From Chitinophagaceae bacterium (GTDB lineage: Bacteria > Bacteroidota > Bacteroidia > Chitinophagales > Chitinophagaceae): 26,260 bases of DNA. A program made the translations under genes and the position numbers. The stretch is from contig JAICHT010000008.1 in the NCBI GenBank assembly GCA_025924755.1, positions 1 through 26,260 on the forward strand, given 5' to 3'. Each line of letters begins with the position of its first letter. Position 1 is the stretch's first letter. The notes beneath the pieces were generated by a model. The model was given only the letters and a program-made list of their open reading frames with translations. It was not told the origin of the DNA and searched no databases. Of this stretch, positions 1-7,810 are shown in pieces.

Positions 1-509
1 GCACCGGTTATAGCATATCGAATTCCACCAAAAGCACCTACCATCCACAAATTAGTACCATTATCCGTAACTGCACTCCTGGGGCTGCCCTTGCTGGAGT
101 AATCGGGCAAAGCAGTAGACGTATTGATGTTGCCCAAATAATCCACTACGCCTATTACCCGGTTTACCGTAGAAGCAGTAGTGCCAGCAATGGCATCTGT
201 ACCGCCCGGCTCTTGAGCGTAGCCCGTTAAAGTTAAAAAGCGGCCGTCGGATGAGCGGTTTAACATGCCTTCTGAAGTGGCAGTGCCGCTGGCAACAAGC
301 GGCTTGTTGTTACCTGAGGCTTTCGTTGGCATCGGTGTGGATTTGACGAACTGCCCGGTAGGAGTGTACTCATCTAAAAATACAGGGGTACCGATATTGG
401 TTAAGGTAGCAGTGCCATCGCCAACCCGGTAAATGACTAAGTTGCCGGGCGTAAACTGGCTGAATCCTTTCAATGAAAGGAATAGGAAAACAAAAAGCGA
501 TTTCCGCAT
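1..509 (-). CDS. Exported protein of unknown function, N-terminal part (gene runs off the left edge)
   Basis: An open frame on the minus strand begins with ATG at 507-509 and stays open to the window edge, giving 169 residues without a stop. The protein starts MRKSLFVFLFLSLKGFSQ, a typical type I signal peptide with a basic n-region, a hydrophobic core and likely cleavage after FSQ. The mature part is rich in Gly, Thr, Ser and Asn (for example VYR-like and GTAT stretches, and a NGTNLWMVGAFGG motif), which suggests a secreted beta-rich fold such as a propeller or adhesin. Many Bacteroidota proteins of this type carry a C-terminal type IX secretion signal, but that end is outside the window. 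I do not recognise a family. The coding call is supported by the long open frame and the signal peptide; the function is unknown. Confidence 0.7.
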   Translation of the reverse strand, partial: MRKSLFVFLFLSLKGFSQFTPGNLVIYRVGDGTATLTNIGTPVFLDEYTPTGQFVKSTPMPTKASGNNKPLVASGTATSEGMLNRSSDGRFLTLTGYAQEPGGTDAIAGTTASTVNRVIGVVDYLGNINTSTALPDYSSKGSPRSAVTDNGTNLWMVGAFGGIRYAITG

Positions 510-556
510 ATACTTGGTTAAAGGTTACGTATACAGGTACTGACGAAAATGGCTTT

Positions 557-588
557 AAAAAGATGGATTGGTGAAACTTGTTCCATCT
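557..588 (-). terminator. Weak candidate terminator downstream of uvrA
   Basis: A 7-bp inverted repeat (561-567 AGATGGA, 582-588 TCCATCT) with a 14-nt loop is followed, read on the minus strand, by a short T run. It lies about 50 bases past the uvrA stop codon. The stem is short and not GC-rich, so the call is tentative. Confidence 0.35.
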
Positions 589-635
589 AAGACGCAGCTA
601 TGATAAAAAGGATGCTTTGTAGGTAAAATTTTTAT

Positions 636-3500
636 TTACAAGAATTTGCCTGTATAACTTTCCGGTATTTTTGAAAGCCCGGATGGTTTTCCTGCATATA
701 CCAGGTAACCGCCATCGGCACCTGCCTCTGGCCCCAGGTCAATAACCCAGTCGGCACTTTTAATAACATCAGTATTGTGCTCGATAACTATAATAGAATG
801 ACCCTGTTCGATGAGGGCATTAAAAGAAGCCAACAACTTTTTAATATCATGAAAGTGAAGCCCGGTAGTAGGTTCATCAAAAATAAATAACACTTTACCG
901 GCTGCTTTCCCTTTGCCTAAAAACGAAGCCAGCTTTACCCGCTGGGCTTCGCCGCCCGAAAGCGTATCAGACGATTGCCCCAGTTTTACATATCCCAAAC
1001 CTACATCGCTTAATGCTTTTATAGCACTCACAACCGGCTTTTCCTCAGCAAAAAAACCGATGGCATCATCTACACTCATTTCCAAAACTTCATACACATT
1101 TTTACCTTTATATTGAACTTCCAGCACTTCTTCTTTAAAGCGTTTTCCGTGGCACACTTCACAGGTTAAATGCACATCGGCTAAAAATTGCATCTCTACG
1201 ATTTTTACACCTTCACCTTTGCAGGCGTCGCAGCGGCCGCCATCCACATTAAATGAGAAGTGTTTTGGCTGAAAACCTCTTATTTTACTCAAGGGTTGCG
1301 AAGCGAACAAATCTCTGATATAGTCCCACGCTTTTATATACGTTACCGGGTTGCTGCGCGAAGACTTACCAATAGGATTTTGGTCTACCATTTCTACTTG
1401 CGTAATTGCATCCACATCGCCTGTTATGGCTTTATATAAGCCTACTTTATCGGAGGCTTCTCCTTTTGCCTTTTGTAAAGCGGGATATAAGATATGCTTA
1501 ATAAGTGTGGTTTTCCCGCTACCGCTAACGCCGCTAACGACACATAAAACGTTCAGTGGAAATTCTACCGTAATATTTTTTAGATTGTGCTGGCGGGCTC
1601 CTTCTACAGTGATAGATTCGGTCCATTTGCGTACTTTCTTTGGTGCATCAATACTGAGCTTTCCGCTTAAGTATTGCCCTGTCAGGCTCTCTGGGTTTTT
1701 TATAATTTCCTCGTAAGTGCCGGCGGCTACTACCTCGCCGCCCAGGTGCGCAGCCAATGGCCCCATATCAATAATATAATCGGCTTCCCGCATCATCATT
1801 TCATCATGCTCTACCACTACTACCGTGTTGCCCAGGTTGCGCAATTCTTTCAAAACCCTTATTAAATTTTCCGTATCTCTTGAGTGCAAACCAATAGAAG
1901 GTTCGTCTAATATATAAAGCGAATTAGTAAGATTGCTGCCCAGACTTTGTGTAAGTTGAATACGCTGGCTTTCGCCACCACTAAGAGTATTGGCTAAACG
2001 GTTTAATGTAAGATAACCCAAGCCCACGTTTAGCATCGTATCTATGCGGTGCTTAATTTCAATTAAGATGCGGCTGGCCACGGTTTTTTCGAAAGCACTG
2101 AACGATTCAGCAGCAGTATCAAACCATACCTTCAAATCTTTTATTGGCATAGCGCTTAACTCGCCAATATGCTTGTCCTGAACTTTTACATACAGCGCCT
2201 CTTTACGCAGGCGAAAGCCATGACATTCCGGACACAAGGTTCTTCCGCGGTAGCGGCTTAATATTACCCGGTATTGAACCTTATATAAATTTTGTTCTAC
2301 TTCTTTAAAAAAATCATCAATGCCGTAGGTAAACTGGTTGCCTTTCCATAAAGTGCGGTATTGCTCAGGGGTTAAGTCGGCAATAGGCTTATGTACCGGG
2401 AAGTCAAACTTACGGGCATCGCGGATAAAATTATCTTTCCACTTTCCCAGCTTTTCGCCTTTCCATGGTGCTACGGCCCCTTCGTAAACGCTTAATAATT
2501 TATTAGGGATTACCAAATCATCATCTATACCTAATACCATTGAAAAACCCTCGCAGGTTGGACAGGCACCATATGGATTATTGAAGGAAAATAAATTGGG
2601 AGATGGTTCTTCAAACACGATACCATCCAGCTCAAAACGGTTGTTAAAATGCAATAATTTTTCGCCATCTACTTCTACATATACGTCGCCTTCGCCTTCG
2701 TAAAAAGCGGTGCCAATGGAATCAGACAGGCGATGCTCATCGTCTTCATCAAACTCTTTAACTACAATGCGGTCAATAAGCACATATACATTTTCGGGAT
2801 ATTGAAAAGTAATAGCAAAGTCCTTATTGTTTTCTGCCAGCAAATCTTCAATATGATATAAAGTACTTTCTGATACGGGTGTTTCTTTTTGCGTAACCGA
2901 CAAAGCTGATACATAAATTCGGGAAAAGCCTTTTTGCATCAGGATGTTCAGCTCTTCTTTAATATCGCGGTTCCGGTGTTGCTTAAAAGCAGTGATGATA
3001 TACGTTTTGCTGCCTTCTTTTAAAACCTTGATAGCATCTATTACATCTTTTACATCGTCTTTCTTTACCAGCCTTCCAGAAGTTGGGGATATGGTTTTAC
3101 CAATACGGGCATATAGTAGCCGCAGGTAATCGTAAATTTCTGTCATGCTGCCTACAGTACTGCGGGGCGTTCGGGTAATTACTTTTTGCTCAATAGCAAT
3201 GGCAGGCGCCAACCCTTTAATATAGTCCACATCGGGTTTATCCATGCGGTTTAAAAATTGCCGCACATATGCACTCAGGCTTTCAGCGTAGCGTCTTTGC
3301 CCTTCGGCAAATAAGGTATCAATAGTGAGGGAAGATTTGCCGGAACCCGATACGCCGGTAACCACAATAATTTTATTGCGGGGAAAGGAAACGTCTACAT
3401 TCTTAAGATTATGAACCCGTGCACCTTTAATAAATATAGGTTCGGCCAGGTTTACTTTTTTGCTATCGGTGCGCTGCTCTTTTTCTACTTTTGGTGCCAT
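636..3500 (-). CDS. uvrA: UvrA, excinuclease ABC subunit A
   Basis: UvrA is the damage-recognition ATPase of nucleotide excision repair: a UvrA dimer scans DNA with UvrB and loads UvrB at the lesion. The 954-residue length is normal. Both ABC ATPase halves are visible: Walker A GVSGSGKSS near residues 49-57 and GVSGSGKTT in the second half, signatures LSGGESQRIQL and LSGGEAQRVKL, and Walker B regions ending LDEPSIGLH and FDEPTTGLH. Zinc-binding CxxC pairs occur as CPTC and CPEC in the first half, and CDAC and CEVC in the second, which form the C-terminal zinc module that contacts DNA. The ATG at 3498-3500 gives a short polar leader before the ABC domain. The gene stands alone and is divergent from the sigma factor gene; no SOS-type box was identified by eye. 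Family assignment is certain. Confidence 0.98.
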   Translation of the reverse strand: MAPKVEKEQRTDSKKVNLAEPIFIKGARVHNLKNVDVSFPRNKIIVVTGVSGSGKSSLTIDTLFAEGQRRYAESLSAYVRQFLNRMDKPDVDYIKGLAPAIAIEQKVITRTPRSTVGSMTEIYDYLRLLYARIGKTISPTSGRLVKKDDVKDVIDAIKVLKEGSKTYIITAFKQHRNRDIKEELNILMQKGFSRIYVSALSVTQKETPVSESTLYHIEDLLAENNKDFAITFQYPENVYVLIDRIVVKEFDEDDEHRLSDSIGTAFYEGEGDVYVEVDGEKLLHFNNRFELDGIVFEEPSPNLFSFNNPYGACPTCEGFSMVLGIDDDLVIPNKLLSVYEGAVAPWKGEKLGKWKDNFIRDARKFDFPVHKPIADLTPEQYRTLWKGNQFTYGIDDFFKEVEQNLYKVQYRVILSRYRGRTLCPECHGFRLRKEALYVKVQDKHIGELSAMPIKDLKVWFDTAAESFSAFEKTVASRILIEIKHRIDTMLNVGLGYLTLNRLANTLSGGESQRIQLTQSLGSNLTNSLYILDEPSIGLHSRDTENLIRVLKELRNLGNTVVVVEHDEMMMREADYIIDMGPLAAHLGGEVVAAGTYEEIIKNPESLTGQYLSGKLSIDAPKKVRKWTESITVEGARQHNLKNITVEFPLNVLCVVSGVSGSGKTTLIKHILYPALQKAKGEASDKVGLYKAITGDVDAITQVEMVDQNPIGKSSRSNPVTYIKAWDYIRDLFASQPLSKIRGFQPKHFSFNVDGGRCDACKGEGVKIVEMQFLADVHLTCEVCHGKRFKEEVLEVQYKGKNVYEVLEMSVDDAIGFFAEEKPVVSAIKALSDVGLGYVKLGQSSDTLSGGEAQRVKLASFLGKGKAAGKVLFIFDEPTTGLHFHDIKKLLASFNALIEQGHSIIVIEHNTDVIKSADWVIDLGPEAGADGGYLVYAGKPSGLSKIPESYTGKFL

Positions 3501-3599
3501 TTTAAAACTTGCCTTCTAATGTAACTGCCTGTCTGTTTCTTCTATATAAGCATTAACACTTCTTTTGCAAAAAACATGCAGCGTTCCTTAAAAGAATTG

Positions 3600-3639
3600 T
3601 TGTTTAAGTAAAAAAACCATACTATTTTTACTTAAACAA
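3600..3639. promoter_or_regulatory. Perfect 15-bp inverted repeat in the uvrA/sigma divergent spacer; candidate operator
   Basis: The arms are TTGTTTAAGTAAAAA at 3600-3614 and its exact reverse complement at 3625-3639, separated by 10 bases. It lies about 100 bp upstream of the uvrA start and 127 bp upstream of the sigma factor start, where a shared regulator could act on one or both genes. The stem is AT-rich and lies upstream of both genes, so a transcription terminator is unlikely. No specific regulator can be named. Confidence 0.5.
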
Positions 3640-3765
3640 GTCCCTATTCTATTTAATCTAAAAGTTAACTAGCCTATACGTCTAAAACTCTACTTTTTTT
3701 ACTTTTATTTTCAATTATTTCTTTACCAACCAACATCCTAGAATACCTAAACCCGTAGTAGAGTT

Positions 3766-4347
3766 ATGAAACTATTATCTAAATTAACCGATCATGAATT
3801 GATCAATGCGTTCATATATGGTAATGTAAACGCATTTGAAGTACTTGTATTGCGCCATAAAGATAAACTTTATACATCTATTTTGTTTTTGGTGAAAGAT
3901 AAGTTTCTTGCTGAAGACATTTTTCAGGATGTATTTATCAGAGTAATAGATACGGTGCGAAGCGGCCGCTATACCGAAGAAGGTAAATTTTTACCCTGGG
4001 CGATGCGGATTGCTCACAACCTTTGTGTGGACCATTTTAGAAAAGTAAAACGGACGCCTACTATTAAAACCAGTGAAGATCAGGATATATTTGAAGTGCT
4101 GAACTTTACTGAAGACAGTCCGGAAACCAAGATGATTAAAGCACAAAGTCACAGCCGTATAAAAGATATGCTGGACCGCCTGCCGGAAGATCAGCGGGAA
4201 GTGATTATATTAAGGCACTATGCCGACCTGAGCTTTAAGGAAATTGCATCGCTTACCAATTGCAGCATCAACACGGCGTTAGGCCGTATGCGCTATGGTT
4301 TAATAAATTTAAGAAAGATGATGGTGCAAAAACAAATTGCATTATAG
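3766..4347 (+). CDS. RNA polymerase sigma factor, sigma-70 family (ECF-like)
   Basis: This 193-residue protein has the two-domain layout of an ECF sigma factor. Region 2 covers roughly residues 25-92, with the core-binding helix AEDIFQDVFIRV (49-60) and the promoter-melting/-10 recognition stretch WAMRIAHNLCVDHFRK. Region 4 covers about residues 131-185, with LPEDQREVIILRHY followed by the helix-turn-helix FKEIASLTNCSINTALGR that reads the -35 element. No anti-sigma factor gene is adjacent, unlike the FecI/FecR pairs common in this phylum; the next gene is a small exported protein. The start is the ATG following the leader, and the last 8 bases before it (3758-3765) can pair with 3686-3693. 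Its regulon cannot be predicted from the sequence. Confidence 0.93.
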   Translation: MKLLSKLTDHELINAFIYGNVNAFEVLVLRHKDKLYTSILFLVKDKFLAEDIFQDVFIRVIDTVRSGRYTEEGKFLPWAMRIAHNLCVDHFRKVKRTPTIKTSEDQDIFEVLNFTEDSPETKMIKAQSHSRIKDMLDRLPEDQREVIILRHYADLSFKEIASLTNCSINTALGRMRYGLINLRKMMVQKQIAL

Positions 4348-4358
4348 TATAACTCTTT

Positions 4359-4421
4359 GTCATTCTTTATCTCTAACTGCATCTCTTTGCTTGCCATTGC
4401 GGGAGGTTGGTAAAGAATGAC
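4359..4421. repeat. Possible degenerate dispersed palindromic repeat
   Basis: An 11-bp perfect inverted repeat, GTCATTCTTTA at 4359-4369 and TAAAGAATGAC at 4411-4421, encloses 41 bases containing CCATTGCGGGAGG. Bacterial genomes often carry dispersed repeats built on a GTCATTGCG(A/G)GG core, and this resembles a decayed copy. It could equally be a local structure in the 3' UTR of the sigma factor gene, since it starts 12 bases after the stop codon. Confidence 0.3.
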
Positions 4422-4430
4422 GCCAAATTG

Positions 4431-4463
4431 AAAAGCCCTGTTTTAATAAGCAGGGCTTTTTTA
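4431..4463 (+). terminator. Rho-independent terminator after the sigma factor gene
   Basis: A perfect 10-bp stem (AAAAGCCCTG at 4431-4440, CAGGGCTTTT at 4451-4460) with a 10-nt loop runs into a T tract. It lies 83 bases after the sigma factor stop codon and separates that gene from the one at 4579. The stem starts with an A run, so it may also work on the other strand. Confidence 0.85.
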
Positions 4464-4578
4464 TATCTCCATCAAAATATACATTGTTAAGAAATTGATA
4501 AGGGCTTGTCAAATTCGTTTTAATATTTGTAAATTTAATATGAATTAACAAGGCTTCTTTACCTTCTAATTTGATACC

Positions 4579-4968
4579 ATGAAATTTAGAATACTGCTGC
4601 TTACCTGCTTCATGGCGATTGGTGCTTTGTGGGCCAATGCCCGCAATACCAGCACCGGTACTACTGCCGATACAAAAAAAGATGTGAATGGTACTGTATT
4701 CAGTAATATCACCAGAAAGCCTTTAAGTAATGTGAGTATTACTGCATACTCCAGCACTAAAAAAGAAAAGGCAATTACTACGGATGAAAGTGGTACTTTT
4801 TATTTTGATGATTTAAAGCCGGGTATTTACAAATTTGTTTTTGAAAAAGAAGGATTTAAAAAAGTAACCAAAGAAAAGATGATTCATACGGACGAAACGT
4901 TTCAGTTAAATATAGAGATGGTTGAAAAAGAAGATTTTGAATTTGTGCCGGGTACTTTTCATTTTTAG
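4579..4968 (+). CDS. Small exported protein with a carboxypeptidase-regulatory-like beta-sandwich domain
   Basis: The 129-residue product begins MKFRILLLTCFMAIGALWANA, a clear signal peptide, so the protein is exported. Residues from about 36 to 115 fit a carboxypeptidase D regulatory-like/CNA-B-type beta sandwich: VNGTVFSNITRKPLSNVSI, then TTDESGTFYFDDLKPGIYKF and EKEGFKKVTKE. In Bacteroidota this domain commonly occurs at the N-terminus of SusC/TonB-dependent receptors, but here it stands alone with no barrel following. The role is probably protein-protein or carbohydrate interaction in the periplasm or at the surface; no catalytic residues are expected. Its stop codon overlaps that of the converging gene by four bases (4965-4968), so the two 3' ends are interlocked. 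The domain is well supported; the function is not. Confidence 0.85.
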   Translation: MKFRILLLTCFMAIGALWANARNTSTGTTADTKKDVNGTVFSNITRKPLSNVSITAYSSTKKEKAITTDESGTFYFDDLKPGIYKFVFEKEGFKKVTKEKMIHTDETFQLNIEMVEKEDFEFVPGTFHF

Positions 4969-5525
4969 GAAGGATTATGCTCCGCTTCTTTTTTAAACGG
5001 AGCCGTATAAATAATATCCCAGGTTTTACTATTATGATGTAAAAGACTCAGGTTTGCGGCCAGCCATTCTACTTCATATTGCTTATGTTCAAAAAAACTC
5101 CACGCTTCGTGAAATAAATGCTTCGCAATATCTCTTGTAGCAATAGTGATATGCGGGTGAAATGCCCGGTTTTCTTTTCTTACATTATATTTTTCATTCC
5201 CGGTAAAAAGTTCATCTGTCTTTTGTTTTAATACATCCAACTGGTAATGGTGCGCCACATCAATGAATATAGTGCGGTTTTTAAATGACGAAAAATTCTG
5301 AGTGCGTAGCAGAAACGGCTTCATAAAACCGGCGGCATTATCTACATCCTTCACCAGTTCCGCTTCTTTGTTTTGTGCCATCCGGAAAGGTGGTACCAAT
5401 GTGATATGGGCAGGAGATTTTAAGCCAACCTTGCAGCCAAACTTATCCTCCATCATCACTTTTAATACCTGAATTTCATCGTTTAAATTGTCCGGTAATA
5501 CCAGGGCTACAAAATACATTTCCAT
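4965..5525 (-). CDS. 2'-5' RNA ligase/LigT-like 2H phosphoesterase
   Basis: The protein carries the two HxT motifs that define the 2H phosphoesterase superfamily: HIT within AHITLVPPFR and HIT within HPHITIATRD, spaced about 85 residues apart as in LigT/ThpR. Members hydrolyse or ligate 2'-5' phosphodiester or cyclic phosphate bonds in RNA or nucleotides; the substrate here is unknown. The frame extends upstream to an ATG at 5549, but the bases from 5527 form the stem of a 12-bp hairpin that fits as the terminator of the upstream gene. The start is therefore more likely at 5525 (MEMYFVALVLPD) or 5519 (MYFVALVLPD), which also gives the usual family N-terminus, a beta strand beginning at once. 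The cytosolic protein is about 185 residues, normal for the family. Confidence 0.87.
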   Translation of the reverse strand: MEMYFVALVLPDNLNDEIQVLKVMMEDKFGCKVGLKSPAHITLVPPFRMAQNKEAELVKDVDNAAGFMKPFLLRTQNFSSFKNRTIFIDVAHHYQLDVLKQKTDELFTGNEKYNVRKENRAFHPHITIATRDIAKHLFHEAWSFFEHKQYEVEWLAANLSLLHHNSKTWDIIYTAPFKKEAEHNPS

Positions 5526-5526
5526 A

Positions 5527-5562
5527 AAAATGGAGTTCCGCTTAAGCACAGAACTCCATTTT
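5527..5562 (-). terminator. Terminator hairpin of the 16-residue-repeat gene, overlapping the upstream LigT frame
   Basis: A perfect 12-bp stem (AAAATGGAGTTC at 5527-5538, its reverse complement at 5551-5562) with a 12-nt loop is followed on the minus strand by a short T-rich run. It begins 18 bases after the stop codon at 5580. It covers the farthest-upstream ATG of the next gene, which argues against that ATG as the start. Confidence 0.65.
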
Positions 5563-5579
5563 AAATTACCATTTTTTAT

Positions 5580-6338
5580 TTAATCTTTATTAATGTTGAA
5601 ACCATCTGCGTCTTTCTTTATTTTAAAGTTTTTGTGAGCTTGTAAAAAGCTTTGATACTTAGTATATACTTCTGCAGATTGTGTTTGGCCGTTAATAAGG
5701 AGTTGTCCGTTTTTATGTTCAATAGTATAATCCTGGTCTTTATGGATCAAGCCATCTTTTTCTAATCCATCAAGAAAGCCTTTGTAAGCGGTTAAATCTT
5801 TTCTTGCATTTTCTATTCCTTTCTTTGCTTCCTGCATTGATTTTTCTAATTGCGGTTTCAAATGGTGCATTTCCTTTTGCACTTTAACCATATCCACATT
5901 TTTCACCTTCTCCATATCCGCTTTCATTTTTTCCCAATCTATTGAGGCAAGTGATTGCTGAACCTGCATCTTTATCTTTTCGGCATCAATGCTTTTGACA
6001 GCTTCCTGTATGTCTGCCTTCATTTTTTCCATATCTACATTCTTCATCGCTCTGTCTACTTCTGCTTTCATCTTGTCTAAATCCACTGGCGGTATCGGCG
6101 GAATTTCAGGAACTTTAAAATTCTTCATAGTATTATCTAATTCTGCTTCGCCTTTATCCAATTCTGAAAGGGCATCATCCAGGTTTTTAATTTTCCGGTC
6201 GCTGTTTGCAGGAATAGTGTCTGTTGCCGCCTGCTTTTGTGGGGTAGGAGCGTGGGCTTTCCAGGCGCTTAAACCCAAAGTAAGTACAATAGCGGCAGAT
6301 GCTAATAACACTCTTTGATGAAAAACTTTGTTTTGCAT
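5580..6338 (-). CDS. Exported or membrane-anchored protein with 16-residue helical repeats
   Basis: The preferred start is the ATG at 6336-6338 (MQNKVFHQRV), because the following residues form a clean hydrophobic segment (VLLASAAIVLTLGLSAW) that could be a signal peptide or anchor; the frame itself extends to 6365. After a Pro/Thr-rich linker there are about five successive 16-residue units of the pattern (V/I)D-x-(E/D)KMKA(E/D), including VDLDKMKAEVDRAMKN, VDMEKMKADIQEAVKS and IDAEKIKMQVQQSLAS. These predict a long charged helical rod or coiled coil. The C-terminal ~90 residues (KGFLDGLEKDGLI onward) look globular. Similar tails are found, as I recall, on BlaR1/M56-type membrane metallopeptidases of Chitinophagaceae, but no peptidase domain is present here. 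The function is unknown. A 14-bp palindrome upstream suggests specific repression. Confidence 0.75.
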   Translation of the reverse strand: MQNKVFHQRVLLASAAIVLTLGLSAWKAHAPTPQKQAATDTIPANSDRKIKNLDDALSELDKGEAELDNTMKNFKVPEIPPIPPVDLDKMKAEVDRAMKNVDMEKMKADIQEAVKSIDAEKIKMQVQQSLASIDWEKMKADMEKVKNVDMVKVQKEMHHLKPQLEKSMQEAKKGIENARKDLTAYKGFLDGLEKDGLIHKDQDYTIEHKNGQLLINGQTQSAEVYTKYQSFLQAHKNFKIKKDADGFNINKD

Positions 6339-6385
6339 AGTAATAGCTTTATAAATTTTAATCAATATGAAAATACGATTTATTT

Positions 6386-6399
6386 CGTACTATAGTACG
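6386..6399. promoter_or_regulatory. 14-bp perfect palindrome upstream of the helical-repeat gene; candidate BlaI/MecI-type operator
   Basis: CGTACTATAGTACG is exactly self-complementary and lies 48-61 bases upstream of the chosen start. Its centre TACTATAGTA resembles the TACTA/TAGTA-type boxes bound by BlaI/MecI repressors. A second, overlapping inverted repeat, TACGA (6374-6378) and TCGTA (6385-6389), sits between it and the gene. No BlaI gene is present in the window, so the regulator would act in trans. Confidence 0.45.
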
Positions 6400-6439
6400 C
6401 TTTTGTTTTAATGGAAAAATATAAGGTTTGGCGGCTTCA

Positions 6440-6467
6440 AAAAAATATGGCCGGCTAAACCGGCCAT
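6440..6467 (-). terminator. Rho-independent terminator of the ABC exporter operon
   Basis: A perfect 8-bp GC-rich stem (ATGGCCGG at 6447-6454, CCGGCCAT at 6460-6467) with a 5-nt loop is followed on the minus strand by a run of T bases. It starts 10 bases after the permease stop codon. Confidence 0.85.
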
Positions 6468-6477
6468 GGTAAATCTT

Positions 6478-7800
6478 TTATCGTCTTGCCCATTTCAGCA
6501 TTTCTTTCCACGTAGCTTTTTTGCCATATAGCAAGATGCCGGTACGATAAATTTTTGAACATAACCAGGTGGTGAACACAAAGCCTAAAACCAGCAGCAC
6601 CATTGACGCTCCTAGTTGCCAGTATGGAACCGTGTCTGGTACACCAAATGGGATGCGTGCCATCATTACAATAGGTGAAAAGAACGGAATAAGGCTTGAC
6701 CAGGTAGCTAATGAACTACTAGGATCGTTGATAGAATTGATCATAATTACAATACCAATAACAATGGGCATAGTAATAGGGAACATCAGGCTTTGCGCAT
6801 CTTGAGGATCTTCATTAACCGCACTGCCCACGGCCGCAAATAACGCTGCATAAAATAAATACCCACCTAAAAAATAAAAGATGAAACAAAAAATAACCAA
6901 CCCCCAATTAACAGTGGCCAGGTTGTTTTGCACTTCGGCCATTGCCCTGATCGCTTCGGAACTTTGGCCGGTAGCGCCGGGAATTTGCTGCTGTGTTTGC
7001 TGTACCTGGTGCAGTACATCGGCCGGAATCAACGAAGTAAGGCCAGTGGTAATAATACTGATTAACACAATCCATATTAAGAACTGTGTTAACCCTACAG
7101 CACCAATTCCGATAATCTTTCCCATCATTAATTGAAAAGGCTTTACTGAAGAAATAATTACCTCCGCAATGCGGTTGGTTTTTTCTTCCATTACGCCTCG
7201 CATTACCATAGCGCCATAAATAAACAAGGTGATATAAATAAGGAATGCGGTAAAGTAGCCAATAGAAGACGCAATATTAAAGTTGCTCTGTTGCAGTTTG
7301 CCGTCTTCTCCTTTTTTATTGGTAATTATAGAGACACTTTCTGCGTTGCTTTTAATAGAATCAATCAACCGCGGATCAATCTTCAATTCCTGGCTGATCA
7401 TGTTATTTTCCAGGGCCCGGTCTATAGATTTTTCAATGCTTTCATTAGCCATGCGGCTTAAGCTTTTTTCAGTAATCAGTTTAAAGTTGTTGGTTTCATT
7501 TACACCACTATGCGGGGAAAATAATATAGCTGAAAAACCTTTTGCCACAAAGTTGCTGGTATCTACATCGGTTGTAAACTGGTAGGTTACAGTCTTGCTG
7601 CTTTCCAGATTCGATTTTAATAAACCTGATGGATCTACCACTGCAATTTTTTCATTACGCACATTTTTAATGGTAATGAGAATAACCGTACCAATGACGG
7701 CAGCAAATAGCAGGGGTGTTAGTATCGTGGTTAAAATAAAGGTTTTTTTACGAACGCGACTCAGGTATTCGCGTTTAATTACCAGCCATGTTTTGTTCAT
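6478..7800 (-). CDS. ABC-2 type transporter permease (NatB-like)
   Basis: The 440-residue protein has the layout of a NatB/YhaP-type ABC-2 permease. A cytoplasmic start, LVIKREYLSRVRKKTFIL, leads into the first transmembrane helix (LLFAAVIGTVILITI). A large extracytoplasmic domain of about 140 residues follows, then five or so further helices, including FLIYITLFIYGAMVMRGVM, the ABC-2 coupling region VMEEKTNRIAEVIISSVKPFQLMMGKIIG, and FLIWIVLISIITTGL. It starts 10 bases after the ATPase gene stop codon, so the two are co-transcribed and should form one exporter. The substrate of this class ranges from sodium ions to drugs and peptides; the sequence does not decide between them. Confidence 0.92.
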   Translation of the reverse strand: MNKTWLVIKREYLSRVRKKTFILTTILTPLLFAAVIGTVILITIKNVRNEKIAVVDPSGLLKSNLESSKTVTYQFTTDVDTSNFVAKGFSAILFSPHSGVNETNNFKLITEKSLSRMANESIEKSIDRALENNMISQELKIDPRLIDSIKSNAESVSIITNKKGEDGKLQQSNFNIASSIGYFTAFLIYITLFIYGAMVMRGVMEEKTNRIAEVIISSVKPFQLMMGKIIGIGAVGLTQFLIWIVLISIITTGLTSLIPADVLHQVQQTQQQIPGATGQSSEAIRAMAEVQNNLATVNWGLVIFCFIFYFLGGYLFYAALFAAVGSAVNEDPQDAQSLMFPITMPIVIGIVIMINSINDPSSSLATWSSLIPFFSPIVMMARIPFGVPDTVPYWQLGASMVLLVLGFVFTTWLCSKIYRTGILLYGKKATWKEMLKWARR

Positions 7801-7810
7801 AGTAGTTAGT

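Noticed and set aside
4360..4551. Minus-strand open frame of 63 codons after the sigma factor gene
   Set aside because: It spans a terminator hairpin and an inverted repeat and has no protein-like features.
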